Assembly (NCBI GenBank): GCA_025677835.1 | Contig: JAIXMR010000016.1 | Coordinates: 186,001 to 250,000 of the forward strand | DNA from: Sporodiniella umbellata | Taxonomy: Eukaryota; Mucoromycota; Mucoromycetes; Mucorales; Rhizopodaceae | DNA: 64,000 nucleotides | Direction of reading: 5' to 3' | In this document: positions 11,345-23,911 of the stretch, in pieces | Numbering within the stretch: the stretch's first letter is position 1 | How the letters are laid out: the number at the start of each line of letters is the position of its first letter | Notes under the pieces: model-generated | What the model was told of the DNA's origin: nothing | Database searches by the model: none | What the model saw: the letters and a program-made list of their open reading frames with translations, nothing else | Program-made: the position numbers and the translations under genes

Positions 11345-11578
11345 TAGATGTTTAGAGAGAAAGAAAGAAAAAAGAAGTAATTAGGATTCGGTTTAAAGTT
11401 TTAAAAAATAGATGATGAGATTGAGAAAATATGGCGCTGTTTTTATGTAGATGTTATTATATCTCTTGACTCATATGTTCTGGGAATATTTTAAAGTTTG
11501 TGAGTTTTATTTTTTTTTCTGTATATCTAAAGCTTTGATTCACACACTTTTTTTTAATTTTCGAATTATCCTGTACAG

Positions 11579-12035
11579 TTAGAATGGCATAGATGTCTTT
11601 TGTTTGGAGAGCTCTTTTAATTTTTCCTAAACAAAAAGCAATATAAGTTTCAGATAAAACTGAGGGTTTTCTTTTCTTCTTAATTGTTACCTCCTTCCAA
11701 GCTTGAATGGTTTCAGGCATTTTTTCCATATTGCGTTTGATGTTGGCTTGTCTCTCAGCTCTCATACGTTCATGCTTTTCCAACTTGTTGGGCTTGTATC
11801 TAAGTGGTTTGGGTGCTACAGGTGCTAATAAGCCGAGGCTTGTAGGCTCAATGCCCTGTTGAATGCAGGCTTTTTTTAAATCGTTTTGTGTACGTCTAGA
11901 GATTCGTGCAGGTCTCCAAAAAGACTTTTGTTTAGATTCATTCAAAACATATTGTGGCTTGACATCAGCTTCAACGAACTTAGCGTCGTTAAGCTTGGAT
12001 AAAAACTTTCTGGAAAATTGTCGAAGTGTAGACAT
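11579..12035 (-). CDS. Mitochondrial large-subunit ribosomal protein mL59-like
   Basis: Small basic protein of about 130 aa from two exons, 11691-12035 and 11579-11626, joined as QAWKE|EKLKELSKQ across a 64-nt intron. The Ser/Arg/Lys-rich N-terminus (MSTLRQFSRKFLSKL) looks like a mitochondrial presequence. It is followed by FWRPARISRRTQNDLKKACI and the block NIKRNMEKMPETIQAWKE. This arrangement resembles the fungal mL59 (yeast MRPL25) domain, a fungal-specific part of the mitochondrial large subunit. The match is by pattern only, so other mitochondrial ribosomal proteins remain possible. It is divergent from the MARVEL-like gene, with about 510 bp between the starts. Confidence 0.62.
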
Positions 12036-12546
12036 ACTGTAATAAATAGTAAGAACAGTTAAAGTTTTTTTTTTATTCCTGGGAAGGGGACCCTTTTGAA
12101 GAAAGCAGTCACTTTAGTTAACCCACTTTGTCAGTGTATAAAATTGTCCGTACTTACTTTCGATCTATTCAGTATAGTTGTGACTTTTCGAAAAAAAAAA
12201 GTCTTTCTCTCTGATCGTAATTATAACAAAGGTTTCTTTGCGGCTGGTTTATACTCTGTAATTCTTTTCCTGTTCTTGCTATTTAACTATGCTTTGCTTT
12301 TCTTTTGTTTGTTGAAAATAAGATATGCTTGATGAGCTATTACAGCACAGGTTTCTCTTTTAAAAATTCTATATACGGTTAAAACCCTGTTGTTTTAATA
12401 TTAAAAAAAAAATGACATCAAGACAAAAGATAAATCTTTTTTCTCTCTTTTTTTTTTTTTCTCTTTCTGCTTCAACTCTTTACTTTACTATTGTTTGATT
12501 TTTATATAAGACACACTTTTATTTCTATAAGTACTTTATTCAACAA
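12036..12546. promoter_or_regulatory. Bidirectional promoter region, mL59-like / MARVEL-like genes
   Basis: This is the 511-bp space between two divergent start codons. It contains T-rich tracts near 12400-12470 just upstream of the plus-strand gene, as is common in fungal promoters. No specific factor site could be assigned. Confidence 0.45.
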
Positions 12547-13411
12547 ATGTCTGTAAATCACTGGCAAGATCCAAACGGACCACGATATGGAAATGCATAT
12601 GAAGATAATGTTCAGCATAACGCTTGGGCAGAATCCAACAAAACCGAGCAAGAAGTACCTATACAAGCCCCTTCTCCTGCTCAAAACGCCTACCAATACT
12701 CTGGTACACCCTATGGTAATCCACAACAAACCAACAATGCTTATACAGCAACAACAGCAACGGCACAAGAGACACCTGTAGCACAACATGCACCACCTAA
12801 ACAAAGTATTGAAAGCAATACACCTGTCGCATTTCGTGAGCCGACTCAATGGTGGTTTTGGCTGAGATTTGTCACCTTTTTAGCTAGTATTGGTCATTTG
12901 GGCTTTGCAGCAGGAGCACGGCCTGTAAGTTGAAAACGATTTTTTTTTGTTTTGTCTCCTTACTTACATATGTATATATATATTCATTTGTTATCAACAA
13001 AAAGTATTCGAAAGAAAATGTTCCGTTTTCATCATCTGCTTGCTTTTATTACCTGTTTGCAGTGGTAAGTTTATATAAACAAAAAAGGGAAAGCTCTCCA
13101 TTGACCGTTTTTTTTTATACATAAAGGCTGTATTATCTATTATCCACTCAGGCTATCAGCTCTTATTTTATTGTTACAGAGTGGTCTTGAAGAAGCCAAA
13201 GATGAACCGACCTATTTTATTCAGTATTGATCTCGTTTTGGCCATCATGTGGGGTGTTGGGCTGATTGTTGAGGCTGTCAAGTACAAGTGTTGGTGGGGA
13301 GGTGGATTTTGTCATTTCTATAATGTAAGTATCTTTTGGGGCTTCTTGGCATTTGCCTGTTATATACTTGCTGCAGTATTCGATGTCTTTGGTGCATGCA
13401 CAAGAAATTAA
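12547..13411 (+). CDS. Four-helix MARVEL-like membrane protein
   Basis: Predicted integral membrane protein of about 240 aa. Three exons, 12547-12924, 13005-13064 and 13127-13411, keep the frame as ARP|YSKENVPF and YLFAV|AVLSII. The first about 95 residues are hydrophilic and rich in Gln, Asn, Pro and Tyr. Four hydrophobic helices follow at roughly residues 101-123, 130-156, 166-188 and 203-230, separated by short loops with a conserved-looking WWGGGFC element. This is the layout of MARVEL-domain proteins, which organise membrane microdomains and vesicle traffic. The exact family member and role are unknown. The small 60-nt middle exon encodes most of helix 2's start. Confidence 0.7.
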
Positions 13412-15160
13412 AGACCAATTCACATAACGCACACACACACACAATGTGTAAATACTTTATAAAAATACGACACCACTTAAATATCTCTCAAATACACTCA
13501 CTATTCTCTTTAATGTCTAAAACGTAAAACAATAAACCTTCTTCTAATCAGTAAACTTATATTACTTAATACACAAAAAAAGTCTCAATTTTTTAGACCA
13601 CAGCATTTACTACGATATTACGAACTGATAACTAAAGTATATTATTACCAGATAATGAATTTAGCTTTTGTTTTTACTTGTCATTAGCAGGTTACAAAAA
13701 GCGCGATTTGGGTACAAGATCTGCTTTTTGTGTATGTAGCAGGTGTAATGTATTGTGTAACTAAAAATTCAAAAAAGCAAATGTTTCTACACTAGTAACA
13801 GTGGGCTTTTTTTATTGATAAAAATTGCTATTGAATTGAGCAGACTTTTGCACAACTTCAACAAAGACAGTCAACCTGAGTGCGATTTGACTAAGCTAAT
13901 GATCTGGTGACTTCATAACAAGCGCGAAATTAAAGCTGCAAGTAAATATATATCAAGTAAACTTTTTTCATACTATCCTTTCTCAACTCTCAGACTTCAG
14001 TCGTTTATTCCAAGTACTGTAGCACCGCTAGTATACCAAAGTTGGGTGCTAAATCACATTTTAATATCTTTTTTTTTCTTTTTTTTTTTTTTGAAAAAAT
14101 AAAAGAGTGTATTGTCGCAAAACAACAGTATTTTTGGACAAGCAGTCTTGAGTTTTGACTTTTTTACTCAGTTGCATTTTCGCCTCTTTGCTTGTCTTAA
14201 AAGTCCCTTCTGTTGTTGGGCAAAATTGATAAAGTTATTTAAATTGAACTATCAATTCTGATTTATTGAACAAGTTACACCAAAAGACTTAAGGCTTCTT
14301 CAAACGTTAACAGTATGAGTTTAGTTACTGTAGTGGTATCTCAGGATCTATAATATCTATAATATCAAAGTTTTTAGCTAAACAAACTATTTGTCTTCCA
14401 GCTTTATAATGTAAGCAATAGCAGAGGCGTTCTTTATGCATATTTGAAGGAGTTACATTAAGCGAATTTTCTGTCTTTTGCGTATATTGGAAGCAGCTAG
14501 CAGTCCTTTCCTACTGATATACAGTAGTCGTTCTGTTGTGTTCCAGTATCCTATAATGAGAAAGTCATTCCATGAAGTTTCAATAGCCTTATTCCAAGGT
14601 TTATATAGATGTTTTAATTACTAAAACCCAGTTGGATTAGTATAAAGTGCACTGCTTTTATACTTGAATCACTCATCATAAGGCTTTTTTTTTTTTTACT
14701 TTTTATTGGCATTGGCTCTTTCAGTCTTAGCCTACACAGACAAATTGTTTTGTGATGGAAGATAGAGTACTCGAAGGCGTATAGCAATCGCGACCTCGAG
14801 CGATATCTTAAATCTGATTCATTTAGGACGACTTTCTTCTGATGTTACCTAAATCTGAAAACAGCTGATGCTTGTGTTTTAAGTTATAAAACACGCAGAC
14901 AAATCCGAGCTTTCTTTTCGCTTTCTTTTTCTAGTCACAGTTTGGTTTTTTACTGTTGAATTCCTTTATTGCTTACCAACAAGCATATACACACATACAA
15001 ATATACATACAAATATACACAGACATATCAAATAGTCACTAGCTTCAATATCCAAAATAGTCGCGAGTTTCTCACATCTCTTACAACTGCATATAAACTC
15101 TACTATCTCTAAATTATACGAAAGCTGATCTTAGAAAGAAGCAACAGAGAGGAGTGTACA
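13412..15160. other. Intergenic region between MARVEL-like and PNP genes
   Basis: About 1.75 kb of AT-rich sequence. It contains a CA microsatellite just after the MARVEL-like stop (about 13429-13442), a T-rich run near 14065-14092 and ATACAAATATACA repeats near 14990-15020 in the likely PNP promoter. No gene is supportable. Confidence 0.6.
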
Positions 15161-16191
15161 ATGAACAATATTACCGAACAAACATATAAAATAACTGCGG
15201 AGTATCTTGCCCAGAAACTACCAGCCAATTTAAAAAAAGTGAAGCTTGGTATCATTTGTGGATCTGGTCTTGGAGGTTTAGTGGATGGGATTGATCCTTC
15301 TACGAAAATTGAATTTGAATACAAGGACATACCTGGATTTGTGTCTAGCACAGGTACTTTCTTGAACCACCCATAAGAAAATAGTGTTTTCTAACAACAG
15401 TCCTAACGATGACAATGAAAAAAAAAAAAGTCAAAGGACATACAGGAAAACTTGTTTTTGGATACCTTGGTAACTCTTGTACCCCTACTGTATTTATGGT
15501 AGGCCGAGCTCATTACTATGAAGGATATAGTATGGCTCAGGTTACTTTTCCCGTGCGCGTGATGGTTTTGCTGGGTATTCAGTGCCTTGTCGTGACCAAT
15601 GCTTGTGGTGGACTCCAATCACATATGAAGATAGGTGATCTTATGATCATCAACGATCATCTATCACTTCCAGGGCTAGTGGGTGTACATCCTCTTGTAG
15701 GTCGTAATTTGGAGCTTTTTGGTACACGTTTCCCTGCTCTTTCTAACGCCTATACTTTTGGTTTGCGTAAATTGGCTTTTCGAGCTGCTTTCGAAATTGG
15801 TATCTCACCAGAAGAGATCAAAGAGGGTGTCTATTGTATGTGTACTGGCCCTAGTTTTGAAACAAGAGTAGAAGCTCGGTATTTGGCTTCTATTGGAGCC
15901 GATGCAGTAGGAATGTCTACCATACCTGAGGTCACTGTCGCCCATCATGCTGGAGTTAAAGTTTTGGGAATCAGTCTAATCACCAACTCTGTTATCAATG
16001 CAAAGGGAAAAAACGCAAAACTTGAAGTAGAGCGTGAGATGGGTCGTACAGACGTACAAGAGACCGAACCAGATACAGAAAAGTATATTGCTAACCATGA
16101 AGAAGTGCTCGAAACAGGAGCAAGAAAGTCAAAATTATTAGAAAGTCTTGTTACTCGTTTTGCTGATCTTTTAGCTACTAATCCAGCATAA
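15161..16191 (+). CDS. PNP1: Purine nucleoside phosphorylase
   Basis: Cytosolic trimeric-type purine nucleoside phosphorylase, which splits inosine and guanosine with phosphate to a base and ribose-1-phosphate in purine salvage. Two exons, 15161-15353 and 15431-16191, join as FVSSTV|KGHTGKLVFG across a 77-nt intron that ends in a poly-A run, giving about 317 aa. Family motifs are clear: GIICGSGLGGL (phosphate loop), GRAHYYEGY, VTNACGGL, the CTGPSFETRVEAR segment with the substrate Glu, GADAVGMSTIPEV and ISLITNSV with the base-binding Asn. The C-terminal 60 residues are Glu/Lys-rich. All expected active-site segments are present. Confidence 0.95.
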
Positions 16192-17644
16192 AATTATACA
16201 AAATAACAGATTACCCTAGCTTCATTTCACATACCTTTTTTCTCACCGAAAAAATAAATATAGAGCCCTATAAATAAATAGTAAAGTTTCGATCACCCAC
16301 TTACAATCGACACCACTCCTTTTGGATGCATCGGCATTCGCATGTGTCTCAAACAGGCTGCTTTATGTTGGCCTTTAATCAAAAAGAAAAAAGTGTCTAT
16401 TTTCCATAGTATTACATCCTTAACAGTGTGATGTCTTGTATAGCTCTTTTATTTCTGTAAACGACTTTTTTTTTAAAAAAAAAATGCGTTTGTCAAGGAG
16501 AATACAAAATTCAATTTAATATTCACACTTAGTCTAAGTCTCTCTTTTTTTTTTTTTGTATCCAGGAGTATTTCTTAAAAAAAAATTTATTCGAAATTGC
16601 TATTGACCATACCATGAATGTTATTTCCAAGTACAGAGCCACTAATCACGATAAAAACAGTAAATGTAAACAAAACATATTAGGAACCAATCACAAGAAT
16701 AAGCACTAAATTCCATACAGCTATCATTTTGAAAAAGTAGTGTAGTATACAGGCTTCATTTATAGTGTTGCGTTTCTAGTTGTTAAAGCGTCATATGTGT
16801 TATTACTTTCTAATCAGTAAATAGATATGCTACTTTTTGAGTCAGGTGACAGTAGCTGGCTTTAAGCCAAAGTATGGAGTACATAGATCATTACAATTAT
16901 ACGATACTACAAACACTTTTTTTTTTATTAGATACATAGGCAAACAAGCTTTTAAAGTAGCATACTGAATACTGAGCCCTTTTGTCAGATAGCTCAAAAT
17001 GCAGCTATGTTCCTTTTTTAGTGTTAGTTAGCGCCATTGAAAAAAAAAACCGAAATAAACAAACAAATCACTGAACTTCATTTTTCAATAAAACTAAGGC
17101 ACATATGGCCACAGTAGCTTCATAATACAATTTATAAATTGTTTGCATAAGCACAATTTAGCTCTTTTTTTTTACCCTACAATAAGCATATGGACCAAAA
17201 AAAGGCTCATACCGAGCCTGTAGCGTTAGAAGCTTACTTTTAAGCTTTTTTTTTTAGTCTATATGAAATTGAATTACTGCCCAAGGGTAGTTATGCGGAA
17301 TCAACATGAAACTGTAAATTTCAATTCCCAAGCTTGTCTTTGTAAATGTGAATTTTTTTCTAAAAGGAAATTTAAAAATGCCAGGGTGAGGTTGAAAATA
17401 TTCTAAATGATGCTAGGTAAACGGAAAGCAGCCAAAAAACAATGTTTGAGTCTAGCTAATTTAAAATTCAAAAATATTATCTGACTCAGGATTCCATTGA
17501 TAAGAAATTTGCATGAACAAATTGTTTTGAACATTATCTCCAGCCATCTGAAGACAAAACGTTGGAATCACCTTAACCAACGATCTTTTTCTTTTGAAGT
17601 GCAATTCGTATAGACAGTTGCTCACAGTAATTTTATTAGGCCTT
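16192..17644. other. Intergenic region between PNP and RMI1 (convergent)
   Basis: About 1.45 kb between two gene ends. It is AT-rich with several runs of 8-12 A or T, and I see no gene. A frame at 17461-17682 on the minus strand overlaps the last RMI1 exon but is not continuous with it. Confidence 0.55.
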
Positions 17645-19485
17645 TTATAGTATAGCTTGTGAGGGTATCCCTTCATAGTCAATTCCCATCGGCATCAAAA
17701 ACGAGCTATCTCCTTTTTCGGTAATAGAGAGATCTATCTCAATGTTTGCAATAGCATTTCTAACCTTTTTATCAAAAGGCATGAAAATCTAAAGAGAAAA
17801 GTAAGAACAAAAGTTTTTTTTATGATTGACAGTACTTGACGCAACACAGCTTTATGTCCACCAGCGGTATTTACATTAACTACATCCTGTCTTTTGGCGT
17901 TTAATAACTTCGACAATATCTATACAATGAAAACATGTTAGCCTACAGAAAAATCGAAAGATATAGATTTTTACATCATTACTAAATATAACTTGAATAG
18001 GGTTATTTGTAGGCTGTTCTGGATCGTCAAAGTAAAGCACTAAAGAATAAAAACGATTCGAAGTCACCAATTTTCCAAACTGAACACATCTTGCACGAAC
18101 AATGACTGTGTCTGGCAAGTCAGTGCGGTAGCAATTATTTTCCATATCTTTGAGTATCTGTTGAATTTTTGTGAATGTCAGATGTGTTCTTCCTTGGTTA
18201 TCAACATGAATGCCCTCTTCTTTCTCTTGAGCTGCTTCACTTAAGTCATCCCATATGCTAGAGTCAATCCAAGAAACCTCCTCGAGCTCTGTTTGGGTAG
18301 ACTTCCCTGGATCATCATTTGTTAAATCTACAGTATCGCTCATTATGTGTTTAGAGGAAAGTGTTTTTGTAGCTATTGCTGTTTCTTTGAGTTTTCCAAC
18401 GTTAGTACGCCTAGATGTTGATTGAGGTTTTTTAGATAAAGAAGTTATGGCAACTTTTGTATTAGTAGACTGTGTCGAGCGATAAGGGGTATCAGCAGCA
18501 TCTACAAACACGTCTGAGTCGCTGTCATAGGCGGCTTTTTTCGTACTGAAAATCGTATTTCGGGTCGTATCTTCGTTCAAAAGATTACTATCGAATGAAA
18601 GATCGCTCATAAGAATGTCCTCTTGAACAATGTGATCAGTCTCCATCGCTTCAAGCTGAGCGTAGTCTAGATCGTCATCATCGTCAAAATAATCACTGTC
18701 GGGTATCGGTTCTTGAGGAGGAGCAGCAGCAGGTAGTGGTATTGGCATGACTGCGGTAGAGACAGAAGCTGGTATATTTGAAGACGGCGCTAGCCCAAGT
18801 TTCTCCTTTAATCTCTGAATGGTCTCCTTCAACATATTGCCTCCAAACATCTCTGGTACTTCTCCACCCAGTACTTTTATACTGTCCTTTGTTAGTAATA
18901 GCATTCCTCTCCTAATCTGACAGCTCTTCACCAAAATCTACCTCACTTGCTTAGAATTTTTTCTTTTTTATTGTTATTGTTTTTTACTTTGCATCCTAAA
19001 GGTGTAAGTAGAGTCAATCCAGGTATCGGTTCAAGCTCCATGGCTTGAATCTGACAGTGGCCATCAGTCAATGTCCATCGTAATATCCCTCGTGTCAACT
19101 GAATTTCTGCTTCCTCATTTCTTTCTACATACACTTGACGAACGGGTGCCGCATTTGTTAGTTGATTAAGCTGAGAAAGAGCAGAGTAGCGAATGTCAAC
19201 AGTATCCTGAATCTGTAGCACTACGCCTCCTCCATGTCTCAAGTGACCGGGAGGAAAAGTGTCTCTGTCTTCTTTGGCGAAACTGTCAGGAATCACTGGC
19301 TCTGATGTATTGGCCAGATCTTTAGAGAGGAAATCGTTGACGATTTGTTGATAGGCTTCTTCAGAATCAGGTGGGGGCCGAGACGATCGAGTCCAAAACG
19401 AACCAAGATATTCTTCTGTAAATCTAATGCCGCTCTTGTCTTTACACTTTCTTTGTAGTATATAAGGCAAGTTTACTGTTGACAT
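17645..19485 (-). CDS. RMI1: RecQ-mediated genome instability protein 1
   Basis: RMI1 is the OB-fold scaffold of the RecQ helicase/topoisomerase III complex that dissolves double Holliday junctions. Four exons: 18988-19485, 17975-18937, 17836-17919 and 17645-17788, giving about 562 aa. The N-terminal domain plus first OB fold are recognisable from RWTLTDG, ELEPIPGLTLLTPLGCK and, after the intron, SCQIRRGMLLLTKDSIKVLGGEV. A long acidic Ser/Asp-rich linker follows. The C-terminal part (TKIQQILKDM, IVRARCVQFGKL, FYSLVLYFDDPEQ, then ILSKLLNAKRQDVVNVN) fits the second OB fold. The start is placed at MSTVNLPYIL; the open frame upstream lacks family features. It heads a minus-strand run with two further genes. 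Confidence 0.85.
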
Positions 19486-19715
19486 AGGTGTAGCCTTTTC
19501 TTGATATTCAAACAATAAAAAACTTTTTTTTTTTGATACTTTCATGCCAACATTTATTTTATCACTCCCCTTAAAATGCATATCAAAGGTACAAAAAAAA
19601 GCCCCTCGTCGAAAACATATGGCCATAAAGCTCTTCATTATACTTGAGCGTGTTGCACAGATTTGAAAAATAAGAAAAGAAAAAAAGCAATAGTGTACAA
19701 TAAAAGGTATGCAGT

Positions 19716-20921
19716 TTAATCCAAAACACAAATGTGTATAAACCCATTCTCTATTATCCAGCCCTTTATTTGGGCAGCCACACCTTCTTGAAGGTTTTGA
19801 ATATAAAGTGTCCTAAGTTCTTTTAGATCCCGTTGCCAGTCAATCTGGCCTGTAACACCACAAATCCGATCAAACGTCAGCCAAGGATGAAAACCAATGT
19901 CCCAAAGCACCAAAAATCTTAGCTCTTGTGATATAATAGAAATAGCACGAGGACCGTCGATAGAGTCAAAACATCCAGCGGTTCTCAAGTACTGAATTGC
20001 TGGTAAAGTAGTCACTATTAAGTACGCCAAAGAAAGATTTGGCCACTGTACAGAAAAAGATATATTTAAAGAAGTAAGATTGGAAGCCAATGGAGAGAAA
20101 AGAAAGAATCCCTGTCGGTCAAGAAGCGCCTCAGAAGAACACGATGGGTACTGATCTTTTAAAAAAGCAGAAAGGATAGGTTCTATTTGAATCTCTCGTT
20201 CCTCTTTAAGATCAACTTTCTCGGCTGCCCGCAAGTTAAACGGAAGATGGATATAACCTTCTTCAGAGTCAACATCATGGTCCCACCAGTTCTCAACTTC
20301 TTCTTCTAGTTGTTGTTCTTTAAGCTGCCAATAAGCTTTGAAAAATTTAGTAAATGTCACTGTTGAGCCTTCCAGACAAAGATCGTGATAATCTAAAGAC
20401 ACAAACGGATCGAACAAAGTATCGTCAAGTCCATTGATTAAGCTAATATATTGCATCAAGGTCTGCTTTACTGGTATAGATAACACTTCAATTGCATTAT
20501 TCCATTCCTTTCGCTTAGATCCACAGAGAATTTCCTTAGCTGCCTGATGGGCACATTGGCTGTAAAGGCTATCATTTGCCGTTACCAGTACTCGCCTTTT
20601 TTCCTGTAGTCTCTGAATCTGCACTTGTCTCTCTCTTATGCTAGATCTCCAAGAAGGAGGTGGCGGCGGGCCAGCTGTTACATGTAAAGGGGCAGACTGT
20701 TGGATGTCGTTTGTCTCGTATCTTACTTGATTTGGCTGCGGCAGAGTAGGTTGGTGGCGTCGAAGTCTATTAGTTTCAGCTCGATTCTGCTCTATCCGTA
20801 GCCTTTGTATTTTGTCGTTGACTGTTTCAACAGTACTAGTTGCTTTCCAGCTACTACCTTGACAGCCAGAAGATTTTTCATATGACTTTAGTCTTGATTT
20901 CCACTGTTGACTCTTCACCAT
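19716..20921 (-). CDS. Uncharacterised protein, 401 aa
   Basis: A single-exon gene of about 401 aa; I do not recognise the family. The start is the internal ATG at 20921 (MVKSQQWKSRLKSYEK), because the extra upstream codons of the open frame are a poly-Phe reading of an A/T run. Residues about 1-100 are basic and Gln/Arg-rich with a predicted coiled-coil stretch and a short Pro run. Residues about 110-180 look helical. An acidic segment contains ENWWDHDVDSEEGY. The C-terminal third has Leu-rich, regularly spaced segments that could be repeats. There is no signal peptide or membrane helix. It lies 230 bp upstream of RMI1 on the same strand. Confidence 0.7.
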   Translation of the reverse strand: MVKSQQWKSRLKSYEKSSGCQGSSWKATSTVETVNDKIQRLRIEQNRAETNRLRRHQPTLPQPNQVRYETNDIQQSAPLHVTAGPPPPPSWRSSIRERQVQIQRLQEKRRVLVTANDSLYSQCAHQAAKEILCGSKRKEWNNAIEVLSIPVKQTLMQYISLINGLDDTLFDPFVSLDYHDLCLEGSTVTFTKFFKAYWQLKEQQLEEEVENWWDHDVDSEEGYIHLPFNLRAAEKVDLKEEREIQIEPILSAFLKDQYPSCSSEALLDRQGFFLFSPLASNLTSLNISFSVQWPNLSLAYLIVTTLPAIQYLRTAGCFDSIDGPRAISIISQELRFLVLWDIGFHPWLTFDRICGVTGQIDWQRDLKELRTLYIQNLQEGVAAQIKGWIIENGFIHICVLD

Positions 20922-21073
20922 GACCAATATATATACAAAAAAAAAAAAGAAAATATAAAGCAAGTCTACAAATAATCAAAGTTGGTCCACACTGAGTTCA
21001 AATGAACACTTTTATTAGGATGGCAGGGATTTTAGTAAAAAGTTTTGCATAGAGGAAAGTACAAAGTTGGCGT

Positions 21074-21629
21074 TTATCGTGCATAAGCGTAGTAAGCAAA
21101 GAGAGCAAGCAAAATTAGAGGAATAAGGATACGGAAAGGGCTAGTAGAAGAAACATAAGTCCCTTTGATTTATAGATAAATAGAGTTTTTTTTTTGTTGG
21201 CAACTTACTTTCCCTGGGGACCAGGAGCATAGACTTGCTCTTGCTTTTCTATCTTGATGGGCTTAGACTATCAAGGCATTTAGTAAAACGGTCATTGAAA
21301 GGTCATCTCATTTGCTTACTTCAGGATCGACGTCTCCAATATAATATTGATCCAAAAGCTTACGAGCATCGTCAGTATGGCCAACATCTTCAAAAGGGCC
21401 AGTGGCATCTCTGGCTCCTTCATCGATTAAAACCTCTTCACCGCCAGGATGCTAAATTTGCAATAATTCTTTTTTTAGGGAAAAAAAATAAGGTGATAAT
21501 TGGTTGAAAAAGGTTTACCTCATCTTGAAACTGTGTAATGTCATAAACTTTACCATCTATGATCATCCAGAGATCATCTCTATTGTTATGCTTGGATACT
21601 TCTTCGAAACTGAAAAGCTTGACAGACAT
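21074..21629 (-). CDS. CYB5: Cytochrome b5, tail-anchored
   Basis: Small haem protein of the endoplasmic reticulum membrane that passes electrons to lipid desaturases and P450s. Four exons: 21519-21629, 21320-21451, 21209-21267 and 21074-21140, about 122 aa. The haem domain spans about residues 3-78, with axial ligands His38 (HPGG) and His62 (VGHTDDAR). The last exon encodes a C-terminal hydrophobic anchor, [20 protein letters not shown], ending in Arg. The final acceptor is set by frame: the upstream AG would give a stop after a few codons, while the later one restores the anchor. If the last intron is retained, translation stops at once (GGA AAG TAA), giving a soluble form. Confidence 0.92.
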
Positions 21630-23911
21630 AGTACAACTTGGTTTTATCAAAAAAAAAAAAAAAAAGGATGCTGTCTTAAAATTTCTTTTAAAAGCACATC
21701 TTTTTTTCTTTCTCCCCCAATTGTTGTTAAAAATTTAAAGACTGATGCAAGTATGGATGTATTGTTAGAATTTGAATGACCTTATTTTACTTATAAAACT
21801 TTAATACTAAATATGCTATCCAAAGCGGCATTATATATTACGTCATTTTCCGAAGAAGCAGATGAGGCGTTAATTATGCTAACTCGTCTACTGCTGTTTA
21901 TTATTGCTTTTGTTTAGCTTTGTTTTGCTTTTCAGGGACTCCTAAAATGTGTCTGACACATTTTTGTTACACAATAAACTTCGAAAGAACGGACAAAAAA
22001 AAATAGATCTTTCAGGTTTTATTATTCTAGACTGCAGATTGTCTTTACTTACCCGCGTTATCATATAAAGCTATAATAAGCTTACAATTACATTTAAATA
22101 TGCAAGGGTCCTACATAGTCATTAGCTACAAAACACACACATATATATTTCCAAGCAAGCACTGATTTTTAAAGTAAGTCAGTGTTGTGCATTTAAAAAA
22201 AGTCATAAAATTTCTATTGAAAGCTGTCCTCAGAATCCTTATTTAAGCATTACCTTTTAAAAATAAAACTATGAAACCCCAATAGATGAACATTACTATA
22301 AGCCATTTTACATTTTTTTTTCCCAAGAAACATTTACGATTTACATATCATTTAATAATAAATATTTAAATATGCTTTACGTGTATACATTGTTAAGTAT
22401 GCATGGTCTTAACTTAGAGAATAAATGCACGCTCTATACACGATCAATATCAGCCTCGTAGTACTAAACTGTTATGAATTCTCTAAGTCTTCGACGGCTT
22501 TTTGGTTATAATTAGAGGATCAATACTGTATTTAGCAACTATACACCTGCAAGGACACTCTACTATTATTTCGTAGCATATAGTTATATTTATAGAAATA
22601 CTTGGTAAAATCCAAGGTCTTACAAGTTGGGGTTTACCATATGTTTACCATAGTTGTATACCAAATACGCAACAGTATCAGCAGATAACAGGATTATGCT
22701 CTTTTTTAAAAAAAAAGAAAGGGAAAGGTGGTTTAAAACAATTCTAGAGTTAGATACTCGAAGCGTCTGTAATATATGTATATACATATAAACATTTAAA
22801 TCAAATGATGTCGGTGAGCTTGTCGCATAAACGCTTTTGGTTTTCTTTTTCTTCACATTTTTGTTGTTCGTAAGATATGGCTTTGTAAATAGTCAAATAT
22901 AACTTGTTGTAACAAATTCAACCCAGTACCACCATCTGTTTTGAAAACGCCTGTATAATATTTTACAGTGGTATTGTATTTACTTTCCATAAGAAGATTC
23001 ATTCGATACTTCAAGATTTTTTTTAAAAAAAGACAGTTTCAGAACATTAGTTTAATGCTTGTGCATCTTTTAAATGTACGGTAAATAGCCAAATAAAAAA
23101 GCTTCATTCAAATAGACAAAGCAGTTAACTATATAAATTTTGAAAGTTTACTATCTTGTTTTTCTGTTTATACTTAAGGCCACGGGTTAGTAAAGATGCA
23201 TAAAAATTTGTGAAATCAAAGCAAGCACTACTTCATGCATTTTTTTTTTTTTTGACAAGTAGGAAACAATGCTTTAAATTAATCAAATCAAGGAGGCATC
23301 TTTATTTAAATGAATAGCGATGTTTTCAAAAAAAAAAAAAAAAAAAAAAAAAAAGCAAAGAAAAAAAAGTAAAGGTTATATACAGTAAAAGGTTTAGATT
23401 CATCAGGAAAGATTGTATCTCTACAAAGAAAACACTATATACAGACATTATTATAGATTTTTGTGTCTGAATAATAAAAGACTCAGTTAAGTTAATGGAA
23501 TGTGGCCCATAGATTTGAGAAATTCGTATGTATTTATGTTTATATGCTCAAGGGGTACAACCAAGAGCTTTTTTTTAAAAAAATAGGGGAAGTAAGAAAA
23601 GGAGACAGGGGAAAATGAAAGAGATGTGCATTTAAAAAAATAAAAAAAAGACCTACAAAAGATGCAGAATTTCTCTTTCTGTACAAAAAAGGGATAGCAA
23701 TTTATGTGATGTATTTCAAGGGATTACGCTTATTGATCCACCTGGTGTTTATAAACATTTTTGCATTCAAAAGGCCTTACTCTATTTTTTAAGGAGATCC
23801 TTCATCTTTACAGATTAATATAAAAGGCAACACGTCTACTACTCTCTTTCATCTTTTTTTTTTTAATCACATATATTGTAGTATCCAAGAATAAGAGAAA
23901 ATACAACAAAT
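21630..23911. other. Intergenic region upstream of cytochrome b5 and the DPBB gene
   Basis: About 2.3 kb between divergent genes. It includes a 27-nt A run (23328-23354) and many shorter T or A runs. The stretch just before 23912 has a TATA-like element near 23818-23824 and a T tract, compatible with a promoter for the secreted-protein gene. No coding region is supportable. Confidence 0.55.

Noticed and set aside
19486..19731. N-terminal extension of RMI1 upstream of 19485
   Set aside because: The extra frame is Cys/Phe-rich without similarity to the family, and the MSTVNLPYIL start fits better.
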